A DNA stretch of 64,000 nt, taken from contig CAVVFZ010000034.1 in NCBI GenBank assembly GCA_963747555.1, positions 372,001 to 436,000 on the forward strand, in the 5' to 3' direction. The position numbers and the translations under genes were made by a program. The notes beneath the pieces were generated by a model that worked only from the letters and a program-made list of their open reading frames with translations, ran no database searches and was not told the origin of the DNA. The stretch comes from DUZB01 sp963747555. Its GTDB lineage: Bacteria; Desulfobacterota; DSM-4660; Desulfatiglandales; Desulfatiglandaceae. The number at the start of each line of letters is the position of its first letter. The first letter of the stretch is position 1. Positions 17,861 to 26,154 of the stretch are shown here, one piece after another.

Positions 17861-20800
17861 TCAGGGTTCCCCGATAAGGTCCTCCGCCGCATTGATCAGT
17901 GAATCGTCCTGAAAGCTTCCTTTTGTCAAATAGTAGTTGGCGCCTGCTTCAAGCCCTCGGAGACGGTCTTCCTCTTTGTCCTTGTACGATACGATAATGA
18001 CCGGCAACGACTTTAGTTGAGGATGTTTTTTAATGTTGGTAACCAGTTCTATACCATTCATTCGAGGCATATCCACGTCGGATACCACCATCTCATAGGA
18101 ACTGGCACGGACCGCATTCCAGCCATCCACGCCATCCACGGCCGTTTCCACCTGGTATCCCCTGCTTTCCAGCAGCTTCCTCTCCATTTCCCGCACGGTA
18201 AAGGAATCATCCACCACCAGAATACGCTTTTTCTTTTTTATATCGTCCGTTTTTGCCAGACTACTCACTTTTTTGAGCCTGCGCCCCGAAAGCAAATTAT
18301 CAATGGAACGCACCAGATCCTCCACATCAAAAATCAGCACGGGAGAACCTTCAAGGGTTACCGCAACGGAACTGATGTCGGGCATTTTCCCCAGACGGGC
18401 ATCGAGAGGTCGTACCACAAGATCGCACTCCCCCAGGAATTCATCCACGGCAAGACCATAGAAATTGAGTCTGTCGCTGATAACAACCACAAACAAAGCT
18501 TCTCCGTCTCCTTCCCTGCCCTCCAGTTCCAGCACGCTCCGCACGTCCACCAAGGCGATGTTGTTGTCGTCAAATCTGAAGTACTGCCGATCTTCCACCG
18601 TATCCAGATCCTCTCTGGAAAGTTTCAGACACCGCTCGATCCTGGCCAGGGGAAAGGCATAAGATTCTCCCGCAATATTGACTAAAAAAGTCCGGACGAC
18701 GGACAAGGTAATGGGCAATTCCATGTGGACCGTCATTCCCTGCCCCGGCCTGGAGAAAGCACGGACCACGCCGCCCACCTCGTGGGTCATATTCCGCACC
18801 ACATCCAGGCCGACCCCCCGTCCCGAAATTTCGGTCACCCCCACTGCGGTGGAAAATCCGGGAAGAAAAAGGAAATCCATCAATTCCTGTTCCGTCATTT
18901 TCTGCACCATCTCGGGTCCGGCAAGCCCTTTTCTCACGATCTTCTCTCTCAGCTTATCCAAATCAACGCCGGATCCGTCATCAGAAACCGTAACCATGAG
19001 CATTCCCGACCGATGGGTAGCCTCAAGAAGCAAGGTCCCTGTCTCCGGCTTTCCGGTCTTCTCCCTCATTTCGGGAGATTCCATCCCATGATCTATGGCA
19101 TTGCGAAGAAGATGGCTCAGAGGGGCATCCAGCATCTCCAAAATATCTCTGTCCACTTCCGTGGTCTTTCCCCTGATTTCCAGCCTCACTTTTTTACCCA
19201 GATCCCTCGCAAGATCACGCACCATCCTGGGAAAGCCTTTCACGCCATCGGAAAAAGGGCGCATCCTGACGGAAATGACTTCATGGTAAAGCCTGTCGGA
19301 AAGGCTGGCGGAACTGCTGTTAAAGACATCGACCTGATTCAATTTTTCCGCCAGGATCAGACTGCAGTCCTTGGTTTTCTGTCGAGCCTGGTTTGCAAGA
19401 TCAGCCAGAAAGGAATCGGCGCCGGACTGCAGAAGCACTTCCCTGAGCTCATCCAGCACCGTAAAAAGCTCCATATGGCTCTTCTTCAGCTTCAAAAGGC
19501 CTTCGGAAAAAGAAGGAAGCCATCCTGCGTTTACAACCACTTCCCCCGCCTGTCCGATCAGTCGCTCAATTTTTCCCGCCGTAACGCGTATGGTACGATC
19601 CTTATCAAGCGATTTTGTCTGGGGAAGATCCGCCCCCGGTATTTCCTGCATTACCACCGGACTTCGCACCTCCCCGGGAACGGTGAGGGTGATTTCTTCC
19701 GGGGAATCCGCCGGTACGTGCTTCTTGAATTTTCCTCCCCCTGCGAAAGGTTCTTCTACCGGAGTAACCGGAATGGCGGATTCTCTTCCGATAATCTCCG
19801 CAATCGCGTCTACCAAACGGTCGATTTCCACTCTGTGGCGCATCAGCCAATCTGTTTCGCCTTCCACCAGCGATCGAGAGAGCTGAATGAGGACATCAAC
19901 AATCTGCAAAAGAATATCGATCTGCTCTGATCCAAGAAGGACTTCCCCTTTCTGTGCGGCAACAAAGCAATCTTCCATCACGTGGGCCACCCGGACGGCC
20001 GCATCGAGGCCCACAATCCTGGCCCCTCCTTTGATGGAATGGGCGGCACGCATCAGTGCCTCCAACTGTTCGGTTGCGCGGGGATTGTTTTCCAGGGCAA
20101 GAAGACCGTCATTGAGAACCGCCACGTGCGTCTCCACCTCTGCCTGGAAAAGATCGAGCATGGCGGGATCGGAAATAACCGGAGAATCGGTGGCATCGGC
20201 ATCCGTCTTCCGGGTCGGCTGGGAAACTGCTTCACCGGCAAACGGTTTCTTTTCCTGTTCGAATCGACGACTATCTCTCAATGGCAATGATGGTTTCCCG
20301 GATGTATCATGGGGCATCAACATCTCTTTGACGGCGGCTACAAACGTTTCAATCTCCTTGTCGTATTCCTTGGGATGCTTCCCGGATACGTCCGTGACCC
20401 CCGACAGGTGGTTGATGATATCCACCCCTTTCAACAGGAGGTCTATCTGCTCCGAACCCAGCACGACGGCGCCTTTCTGCGCTGCAACGAAACAATCCTC
20501 CATCACATGGGCCACCCGGACCGCGGCATCCAGGCCCACAATTCTCGCCCCCCCCTTGATAGAATGGGCAGCGCGCATCAGCGCCTCCAACTCTTCGGTT
20601 CCATGGGGGTTGTCCTCAAGGGCGAGGAGACCGTCATTCAGCGCCGCCACATGGCCTTGTGTCTCCGTTTGAAACAGATCCAGCAGAGCCGGATCCGAAA
20701 ACGCTCCCGGACCCCCTGCACCGGCTGCTTTCCCTGCATCTTCTTTCCCTGTATCTTCCGGCTTCTCATCCTCTGATGTGAACGGGACAACCGTCTCATG

Positions 20801-21253
20801 AAAGGTCTCGTCCGGAAGGGTCGTTGACACTTTCCGACCGACCACCTCCGCCTTCAGAACCGCGATGAGATCGTCCATATCGGTTGCCATTTTGCTCTTC
20901 CAGCCGGGTTCTTCCCGGCAGGCGGCATCGGATATCCGGCCAAGGAACGCAACGCCCTTGACAAGGGCCCCTACCTGCTCCTCCACCGGCTTCACGCTTC
21001 CATCATGAAGGGCCTTCAGGAATCCTTCCATGGCCTCGATCACCTGAACCGCCTCTTCCAGATCAACCACCTTGGCGCCCCCCTTGATGCCATGGAGCTC
21101 TTTAAGCAGCGATTGTATTCTGTCTGGAAAATTCTGTAGGGATGTCAGTGACATGAGCCCATCCGTCAGGGAGCCTGTATGGTTCTCCACTTCAGTCTTG
21201 AACAGTTCCATTATGCTGGAAAAAGGTCTTCCTGTTTCCTCAAATTCCGTCAC
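17861..21253 (-). CDS. cheA: Hybrid CheA histidine kinase: three Hpt domains, kinase core, CheW domain, C-terminal receiver
   Basis: A 1130-residue WspE-like kinase. Hpt domains are centred on His54 (ELHGIKGGA), His230 and His405 (both RAAHSIKGGARIVGLD). The dimerisation and ATPase core spans about 550-845, with N-box LLRNAIDHGME, G1 VSDDGSGVD and G2 GRGVGLDVV. The CheW-like regulatory domain is about 848-985, and the receiver 1008-1128 with phospho-Asp D1059 (VVSDVDMPRMNG). The second and third Hpt are nearly identical, showing a recent internal duplication. It should phosphorylate its own receiver and the two output regulators downstream. Its start overlaps the stop of the upstream CheW gene by 4 bases, so translation is coupled. 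Confidence 0.95.
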   Translation of the reverse strand: MTEFEETGRPFSSIMELFKTEVENHTGSLTDGLMSLTSLQNFPDRIQSLLKELHGIKGGAKVVDLEEAVQVIEAMEGFLKALHDGSVKPVEEQVGALVKGVAFLGRISDAACREEPGWKSKMATDMDDLIAVLKAEVVGRKVSTTLPDETFHETVVPFTSEDEKPEDTGKEDAGKAAGAGGPGAFSDPALLDLFQTETQGHVAALNDGLLALEDNPHGTEELEALMRAAHSIKGGARIVGLDAAVRVAHVMEDCFVAAQKGAVVLGSEQIDLLLKGVDIINHLSGVTDVSGKHPKEYDKEIETFVAAVKEMLMPHDTSGKPSLPLRDSRRFEQEKKPFAGEAVSQPTRKTDADATDSPVISDPAMLDLFQAEVETHVAVLNDGLLALENNPRATEQLEALMRAAHSIKGGARIVGLDAAVRVAHVMEDCFVAAQKGEVLLGSEQIDILLQIVDVLIQLSRSLVEGETDWLMRHRVEIDRLVDAIAEIIGRESAIPVTPVEEPFAGGGKFKKHVPADSPEEITLTVPGEVRSPVVMQEIPGADLPQTKSLDKDRTIRVTAGKIERLIGQAGEVVVNAGWLPSFSEGLLKLKKSHMELFTVLDELREVLLQSGADSFLADLANQARQKTKDCSLILAEKLNQVDVFNSSSASLSDRLYHEVISVRMRPFSDGVKGFPRMVRDLARDLGKKVRLEIRGKTTEVDRDILEMLDAPLSHLLRNAIDHGMESPEMREKTGKPETGTLLLEATHRSGMLMVTVSDDGSGVDLDKLREKIVRKGLAGPEMVQKMTEQELMDFLFLPGFSTAVGVTEISGRGVGLDVVRNMTHEVGGVVRAFSRPGQGMTVHMELPITLSVVRTFLVNIAGESYAFPLARIERCLKLSREDLDTVEDRQYFRFDDNNIALVDVRSVLELEGREGDGEALFVVVISDRLNFYGLAVDEFLGECDLVVRPLDARLGKMPDISSVAVTLEGSPVLIFDVEDLVRSIDNLLSGRRLKKVSSLAKTDDIKKKKRILVVDDSFTVREMERKLLESRGYQVETAVDGVDGWNAVRASSYEMVVSDVDMPRMNGIELVTNIKKHPQLKSLPVIIVSYKDKEEDRLRGLEAGANYYLTKGSFQDDSLINAAEDLIGEP

Positions 21254-21915
21254 TGGATACTTCTCCTCAGGGTATAGAACAAAAGCTCATCATCCAAAAA
21301 AGCCACGTTCCTGTTTTTCCATTTGAAAATACCTTTGGAAAAGGCCGATTTGGATTTGGAAACGGACACCGGAACGTTCTGCAGAATATCCGGATGGATA
21401 TGATATATCTCACTGATTTCGTTTACAGGAAATACCCAACGGTCATCGTTCTTGATGACCACCATCATAAACGCCTGGTCTTTTTTTTCCTTCCGGCCGC
21501 TATCTTTTTGCGCTTCAAGCCCGATCAGCTCTTTCAGGGAAACACATAATTGAATTTCGCCATGAACATTGATCAGACCCAGAAGGACCGGACTTCTTTT
21601 GTGAGGGAGGGTGTGAACAGGCCGCATATCGATGATTTCTGCAAATAGTTTTGCAGGAAGCGAAAGCCATTCATCCTCGATTCTGAAAATCACGAGGGCG
21701 ATGGTGCCGACCGGTGCGTCAATTTTCTTGACGGCAAATATCTGCCCCCATTCATTCTTGTATTCTTCCGGAAGTTCTCGCTCCAACAGATTCCGCCCCG
21801 CCTGGGTAAACTGGTCGCAGTTCCGGCAGTGGATCACTTCCTCCAATCTGGGGCAGCGAGGTTTTTCCGAACCCCATACGCCAATCGTTTTCCAGCATCT
21901 GCTTTCCATGGTCAT
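21250..21915 (-). CDS. CheW-like coupling protein with N-terminal Cys motif (WspD-like)
   Basis: A 221-residue protein. The N-terminus has CWKTIGVWGSEKPRCPRLEE followed by HCRNCDQF, a four-Cys module also seen, from memory, in WspD proteins; it may bind metal. Residues about 65-215 are a CheW domain (ALVIFRIEDEWLSLPAKLF ... VLLGLINVHGEIQLCVSLKEL). CheW domains link receptors to CheA. It lies between the CheR-TPR gene (15-base gap) and CheA (4-base overlap), the same position as wspD in Pseudomonas. Confidence 0.85.
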   Translation of the reverse strand: MTMESRCWKTIGVWGSEKPRCPRLEEVIHCRNCDQFTQAGRNLLERELPEEYKNEWGQIFAVKKIDAPVGTIALVIFRIEDEWLSLPAKLFAEIIDMRPVHTLPHKRSPVLLGLINVHGEIQLCVSLKELIGLEAQKDSGRKEKKDQAFMMVVIKNDDRWVFPVNEISEIYHIHPDILQNVPVSVSKSKSAFSKGIFKWKNRNVAFLDDELLFYTLRRSIQ

Positions 21916-21930
21916 GTCCTGCTTTTACTT

Positions 21931-23214
21931 TCAGCTGCCCCCGTTACCTTTCATGGCCCTTTTTCTTAGACTCAAAGCCTTTTCTTTTTCTCCCTTTTGT
22001 TCCATGATGAAGGCCAGATGACTCAGGGCATCGGAATGTTTCGGCTCCAGATAAAGGGTCTTGTTATACGAATTTTCGGCTCTATCCGCATCGTCAAGAG
22101 CCTCGAAAAGAAGACCCATGAGGAAATGGGCACGAACATGCACCGGATTTTGTTTCAAGAATTCCGAACAGAGTTCGAGCGCCGATTGAAGAGACCCCTG
22201 ATCAGCCAATCGCTGCGCCCCATCGAAAAGATCTATCTGCTTTTCAGGGGCTTCCTGCCTTACCGTTTCCGGGCTTGAAGCATTTTTTGAAGCGATCTTC
22301 CTTGAAAAACCAGCGCGAACGCCATTTCCCATCAAACCGGTTCCGGCTGCCTTTTCAAAGACCCTCTGCTTACAGGAAACATCCCCATTTCCTTTTGCTT
22401 TCCTTTCCTCCGGAGCTCTTCTCCGCTCTTTTCTGCAGGCAAACACGCCTGGACATTGAATTCCCGCAAACCCCTGCTCCACGGCGACCTGCCGCTCCGC
22501 ATGGCCCAAAAACAGGATACCCGCGCGCGTTAAGAGCTTTTTGAGGACAATGAGGGCCTCCCTTTTGGCCTCCGGGCTTAAATAAATCAATAAATTTCTA
22601 CAAAAGATAACATCGTAGGGATCGCGTTCCGTAGCAAAACCCTTTCGCAGAAGGTTGTCCGTGGAAAACCGGACCATTTGTTTTACGGACTCTTTAAGGA
22701 CGTAGGTATTCCCTTCCATGTTAAAATATCGATCCCTGAATGCAAGATCGACCCCCCGAAAAGATCTCGATCCGTAGCTCGCCGTTCTTGCCTTTAAAAC
22801 AGCTGCGGTGCTGATATCCACCGCCTCGATCTGTATCCTGCTTCTATCGATTCCTGAATCCATGAGCGACATGGCAATGGAATAAGGCTCTTCCCCGGTG
22901 GAACAGGGCACGCTGAGAACACGCAGGGTTTTGTCCCTGTTTTCCGGAACCCATTCATTCTTGAGATACCCACAAAGATACACATAGGATTCCTGATTGC
23001 GAAAAAACCAGGTCTCAGGAATCACTACCTCTTCGATGAGTTTTTCTCGCTCTTCTAAAGACCTCCTGAGACATGCCAGATACTCTTCCTGTCCTGTAAG
23101 ACCACAGTTTTTCATGCGGAGCTGCACAGCCTTGGAAATGATATCCGAACCAACAGCGTCCGCGGACAGGCCAATCGCATCTTCCAGGAATTTTTCTATC
23201 GCATTAGAGGACAT
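21931..23214 (-). CDS. cheR: CheR-type receptor methyltransferase with C-terminal TPR repeats (WspC-like)
   Basis: A 427-residue protein. Residues about 5-265 are a CheR methyltransferase: an N-terminal helical part, then the SAM-binding region LSVPCSTGEEPYSIAMSL and DVIFCRNLLIYLSPEAKREA, which methylate receptor Glu residues. A low-complexity linker of about 70 residues follows. The last 95 residues are TPR repeats (DQGSLQSALELCSEFLKQNP, then VRAHFLMGLLFEALDDADRAE). The CheR-TPR architecture matches WspC and FrzF. It sits between the two CheW genes with short gaps (13 and 15 bases). Confidence 0.92.
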   Translation of the reverse strand: MSSNAIEKFLEDAIGLSADAVGSDIISKAVQLRMKNCGLTGQEEYLACLRRSLEEREKLIEEVVIPETWFFRNQESYVYLCGYLKNEWVPENRDKTLRVLSVPCSTGEEPYSIAMSLMDSGIDRSRIQIEAVDISTAAVLKARTASYGSRSFRGVDLAFRDRYFNMEGNTYVLKESVKQMVRFSTDNLLRKGFATERDPYDVIFCRNLLIYLSPEAKREALIVLKKLLTRAGILFLGHAERQVAVEQGFAGIQCPGVFACRKERRRAPEERKAKGNGDVSCKQRVFEKAAGTGLMGNGVRAGFSRKIASKNASSPETVRQEAPEKQIDLFDGAQRLADQGSLQSALELCSEFLKQNPVHVRAHFLMGLLFEALDDADRAENSYNKTLYLEPKHSDALSHLAFIMEQKGEKEKALSLRKRAMKGNGGS

Positions 23215-23227
23215 TAGAAATCATTCT

Positions 23228-23704
23228 TCATTCGGAAGCTTTCCTTTCAGGTTTTACGGCATCCGGCATGGGCAGGAGTTTAAAACTTTCAGGAAGACAA
23301 TCCAGATCGATCAATTGAACCATATGGTCATTTTCCAGCATAATGCCCCCGAGAAAGGGCGTTCCATTCAGGTTGATTCCGGACGACACAAATTCTTCCC
23401 TGGATTTTCTTACCGTCTCGGTAACCCGTTCAGCCATAAAGCCGACGAGATATTCCGTTCCATCCTTTTCTTTATAATCCACCAGAATGATCCTGGTGCT
23501 CAGGCGTATGTCGCAGGGCTCGTCCTGCACGAGGCGGCGCAAATCAATCACAGGAACAATGGCGCCCCGGTACTTGAAAAGACCGGCGAAATAGTTCGGA
23601 GCATGGGGAATTTTTTCGAGCTTCACCAAGGGACAGATCTCTCGAATCTTTTCACAATTGATCCCGTACATGGCTTCGCCAAGATAAAAGAGCAGCATCA
23701 ACAT
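23228..23704 (-). CDS. cheW: CheW coupling protein (WspB-like)
   Basis: A 158-residue single-domain CheW. The pattern LLFYLGEAMYGINCEKIREI, APNYFAGLFKYRGAIVPVIDL and GGIMLENDHMVQLIDLDCL fits the two SH3-like subdomains that bridge receptor tips and CheA. It follows the third receptor gene by 8 bases and precedes the CheR-TPR gene by 13, the place of wspB. Two CheW proteins plus the CheA CheW domain are typical of Wsp systems. Confidence 0.9.
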   Translation of the reverse strand: MLMLLFYLGEAMYGINCEKIREICPLVKLEKIPHAPNYFAGLFKYRGAIVPVIDLRRLVQDEPCDIRLSTRIILVDYKEKDGTEYLVGFMAERVTETVRKSREEFVSSGINLNGTPFLGGIMLENDHMVQLIDLDCLPESFKLLPMPDAVKPERKASE

Positions 23705-23712
23705 ATCAAATC

Positions 23713-25365
23713 TCAGCCCACTTTGAATCGTGATACTTCATCATGCAACCCCCTCGCTGCTTCATTCAGCTGCTCTATAGCGGAATACGTCTCGCTGAGA
23801 GAATCCAGCGTTTCTCTCATTTCTTCGCTGAGTGCAACCATGGCGGAGTTTATCGCCTGGGCACCGGTGGATTGCTGGGCCATGGAAACATTCACATTTT
23901 CAAAGCTTGGGGAAAGCGCTTGAACCTGCTCTATGATCCGGGCCAGTTGCCCGCTGATCTTGCCCACGTCTTCAGAGCTTCGTTTCACTTCCCCGATGAA
24001 TTTGTCCATCTCCATGACACCCGCCGAGACCGCTGCATGCATCTCCTGCACCATCTGCTCAATGTCAAGAGTAGCTACCGCCGTCTGGTCTGCCAACCGC
24101 CGGATCTCCCTGGCAACCACATTAAATCCCCTGCCGTATTCTCCGGCCTTTTCGGCTTCGATGGCGGCATTCAGGGAAAGCAGATTGGTCTGTTCGGCTA
24201 CCTTCGTTATGGTTACCACTACATTGGTTATGTTCTCGGCCTTTTCGTTGATCGTCTGCAACCTTCCCGAAATGGAGCTGGAGGCTTTCTCCATATTGTC
24301 CATGGCCTCCTCCATCCGGGCAAGATCGTTTTGCCCACTGCTCGCAAATCCGGCTGTCTCCTGTGATTTGGCCGCGACCTGCTGCATGGTCTCCTTCAAT
24401 CCGCCCGCCACAGTGGAAATCTCCTGCACCGCCTTCACCATCCTGTCGGTGGATGCCACTTGGTTCACCATGGTCACTTCCTGCTCCCTGACGGTCGCAG
24501 CCAATTCCGTGGAAGAAGAGGAGACTTGTATGCCCGATCTCTGCACCTGGCCCACAACATTCCTGAAAGAACAGGCCATGTCGTCTATGGCCCTTAAAAG
24601 CCTCCCTATTTCATCATTGTTTGTCGCCTGTATGGTTACGCCGAGATCAAAATTAGCCAGTTGATTGGCCACCGCCGAAACAGCCTTGAGGCGTTTGAGG
24701 ACCAGCGCACGCAGGAAAATGATCAGGCATGCAACCAGTGCCAACAGGATAAAGAACACCCCTACCCCCTGACTCCAGATCGCCCTGTCCATCTGGGAAC
24801 GGGAAACATCCTCAAAACTTCCGGTTTCCCGGGCGGCCCGTTCTTTCAATTCCTGTATCTTCTTCTTGATAATGGAATCCGTATAATACACGGTAAAACT
24901 TCCGATCTGCTTTCCTTCCCGAATACACTCCACAAAAATCGAAGGGTATTTTCCGAGCGCCAAATCTGCAGGCAGAGAATCGCCTGTGCTCACCTCGGGA
25001 TCACGCCAGACAGCAGCAAACGGCGCACCCCTTTCGTCCAGGACCTTAATGGCAACGACCTCTCCATAATGCATGTAGGGACGTAGCGATTGCTTCATTC
25101 CATCCTGATCCAGATTATACAGATAGGTGCTGCCTATACCGCTGAGTATTTCGGCATTGAGTTGGATCTTGTTTTTCAGATCCGCCATCTCCTCCTCTGC
25201 CCTCTTATCGATAAACTGATTGATTCCTCTTGCAATTTCAGTGGTAAAAGAGGTGACCATCCGTATCTCGAAATTCAGCAGGACAAACCCGCCAAGGATC
25301 ACCAGGACACATACAATCCCGCAGGCCGACACAACTATTTTTGTAACAATGCTCCAGTTTCGCAT
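23713..25365 (-). CDS. Methyl-accepting receptor (MCP), WspA position
   Basis: A 550-residue receptor. A membrane helix at about residues 8-30 is followed by a periplasmic domain of about 165 residues, a second helix (GVGVFFILLALVACLIIFLRA), a HAMP domain and the cytoplasmic signalling coiled coil. The hairpin tip region is QTNLLSLNAAIEAEKAGEYG. The start MRNWSIVTK at 25365 (GAGG just upstream) is preferred over a TTG four codons earlier. It lies just before cheW, as wspA does. Its signalling half is nearly the same as that of the next receptor upstream, so both should couple to the same kinase. The sensed ligand is unknown. Confidence 0.9.
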   Translation of the reverse strand: MRNWSIVTKIVVSACGIVCVLVILGGFVLLNFEIRMVTSFTTEIARGINQFIDKRAEEEMADLKNKIQLNAEILSGIGSTYLYNLDQDGMKQSLRPYMHYGEVVAIKVLDERGAPFAAVWRDPEVSTGDSLPADLALGKYPSIFVECIREGKQIGSFTVYYTDSIIKKKIQELKERAARETGSFEDVSRSQMDRAIWSQGVGVFFILLALVACLIIFLRALVLKRLKAVSAVANQLANFDLGVTIQATNNDEIGRLLRAIDDMACSFRNVVGQVQRSGIQVSSSSTELAATVREQEVTMVNQVASTDRMVKAVQEISTVAGGLKETMQQVAAKSQETAGFASSGQNDLARMEEAMDNMEKASSSISGRLQTINEKAENITNVVVTITKVAEQTNLLSLNAAIEAEKAGEYGRGFNVVAREIRRLADQTAVATLDIEQMVQEMHAAVSAGVMEMDKFIGEVKRSSEDVGKISGQLARIIEQVQALSPSFENVNVSMAQQSTGAQAINSAMVALSEEMRETLDSLSETYSAIEQLNEAARGLHDEVSRFKVG

Positions 25366-25387
25366 GACCTCATCCAACGCAGGCCCC

Positions 25388-26143
25388 CTAATGAGCCCGC
25401 AAATATCCTTCTACGATTTCCCCATATCTACCGGATTCTCTCAACTTCCTCAGGCCCTCATTAAAATCGTCTCTGACCTTCTCGCTGGAAAATGCCACCC
25501 TGAAGGGTGTAGGTTTGAAAATACAGTCTATTTCCACCGGTTGGGTCGTATCCACCTTCCGGTTTCTTTCTTTGAGATAACGAAAGATATTCCGGTCCAG
25601 CACAATGGCATCAACACGGTCCCCGTACAACAGATTGATCTGAAGCTGCTGCCTGGCCAGTTCCCTGTACTCCGGATTTTCTTTTGCCATGGCCGCAAAA
25701 TCTTCCCCGAGATAGATCGTCGCCTCTTGAAACGCAACAACGCTTTTTCCCTTCAGATCCTGAACCTTTTCAATCTTCAGCCTTTTTTTCTTCAGACTCA
25801 CCACCACATTTTCACAGACGAGGTGCTCATCGGAATAATAGGCATCAATCCCTGAATTGGTGTTAATAGTCAAAACGCCATCAACGCTTTTCTCAAGAAG
25901 TTCCAGGTTACGCCTTGCAAAGGGTACATATTTTGGAACGATGACATAGCCTTTCATCCCAAGGGCTTCTCTCACGATGTCCAATTCTATTCCCGAATTG
26001 CTTTCCGGGATATTGTAAGGAGCAATGGCCATTCCAATGGCCATGGTAATCTCCTTCTTTTCTGCCCGGACGCCGGAACTCCAGAATGCCGCAACAAAAA
26101 ACATGTTCATCAAAATGAAAAATCTTACAATGAGCCCCTGCAT
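25388..26143 (-). CDS. Periplasmic solute-binding protein (SBP_bac_3 type) inside the receptor operon
   Basis: A 251-residue exported protein. The N-terminus (LIVRFFILMNMFFVAAFWSS, then GVRAEKK) is a signal peptide. The mature part has the polar-amino-acid binding protein fold: MAPYNIPESNSGIELDIVREAL-like opening, DGVLTINTN, LKGKSVVAFQEA hinge segment and a late GRYGEIVEGYL helix. No ABC permease or ATPase gene is near. Its place between two receptors, with gaps of 22 and 11 bases, suggests that it presents a ligand to a receptor and does not feed a transporter. That is inference. Such orphan binding proteins are known as sensors, for example fused to histidine kinases. Confidence 0.85.
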   Translation of the reverse strand: MQGLIVRFFILMNMFFVAAFWSSGVRAEKKEITMAIGMAIAPYNIPESNSGIELDIVREALGMKGYVIVPKYVPFARRNLELLEKSVDGVLTINTNSGIDAYYSDEHLVCENVVVSLKKKRLKIEKVQDLKGKSVVAFQEATIYLGEDFAAMAKENPEYRELARQQLQINLLYGDRVDAIVLDRNIFRYLKERNRKVDTTQPVEIDCIFKPTPFRVAFSSEKVRDDFNEGLRKLRESGRYGEIVEGYLRAH

Positions 26144-26154
26144 GGATACCTCTT

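Noticed and set aside
18725..19930. 401-codon open frame on the plus strand
   Set aside because: Antisense to the CheA kinase core; His- and Arg-rich shadow of real coding sequence.
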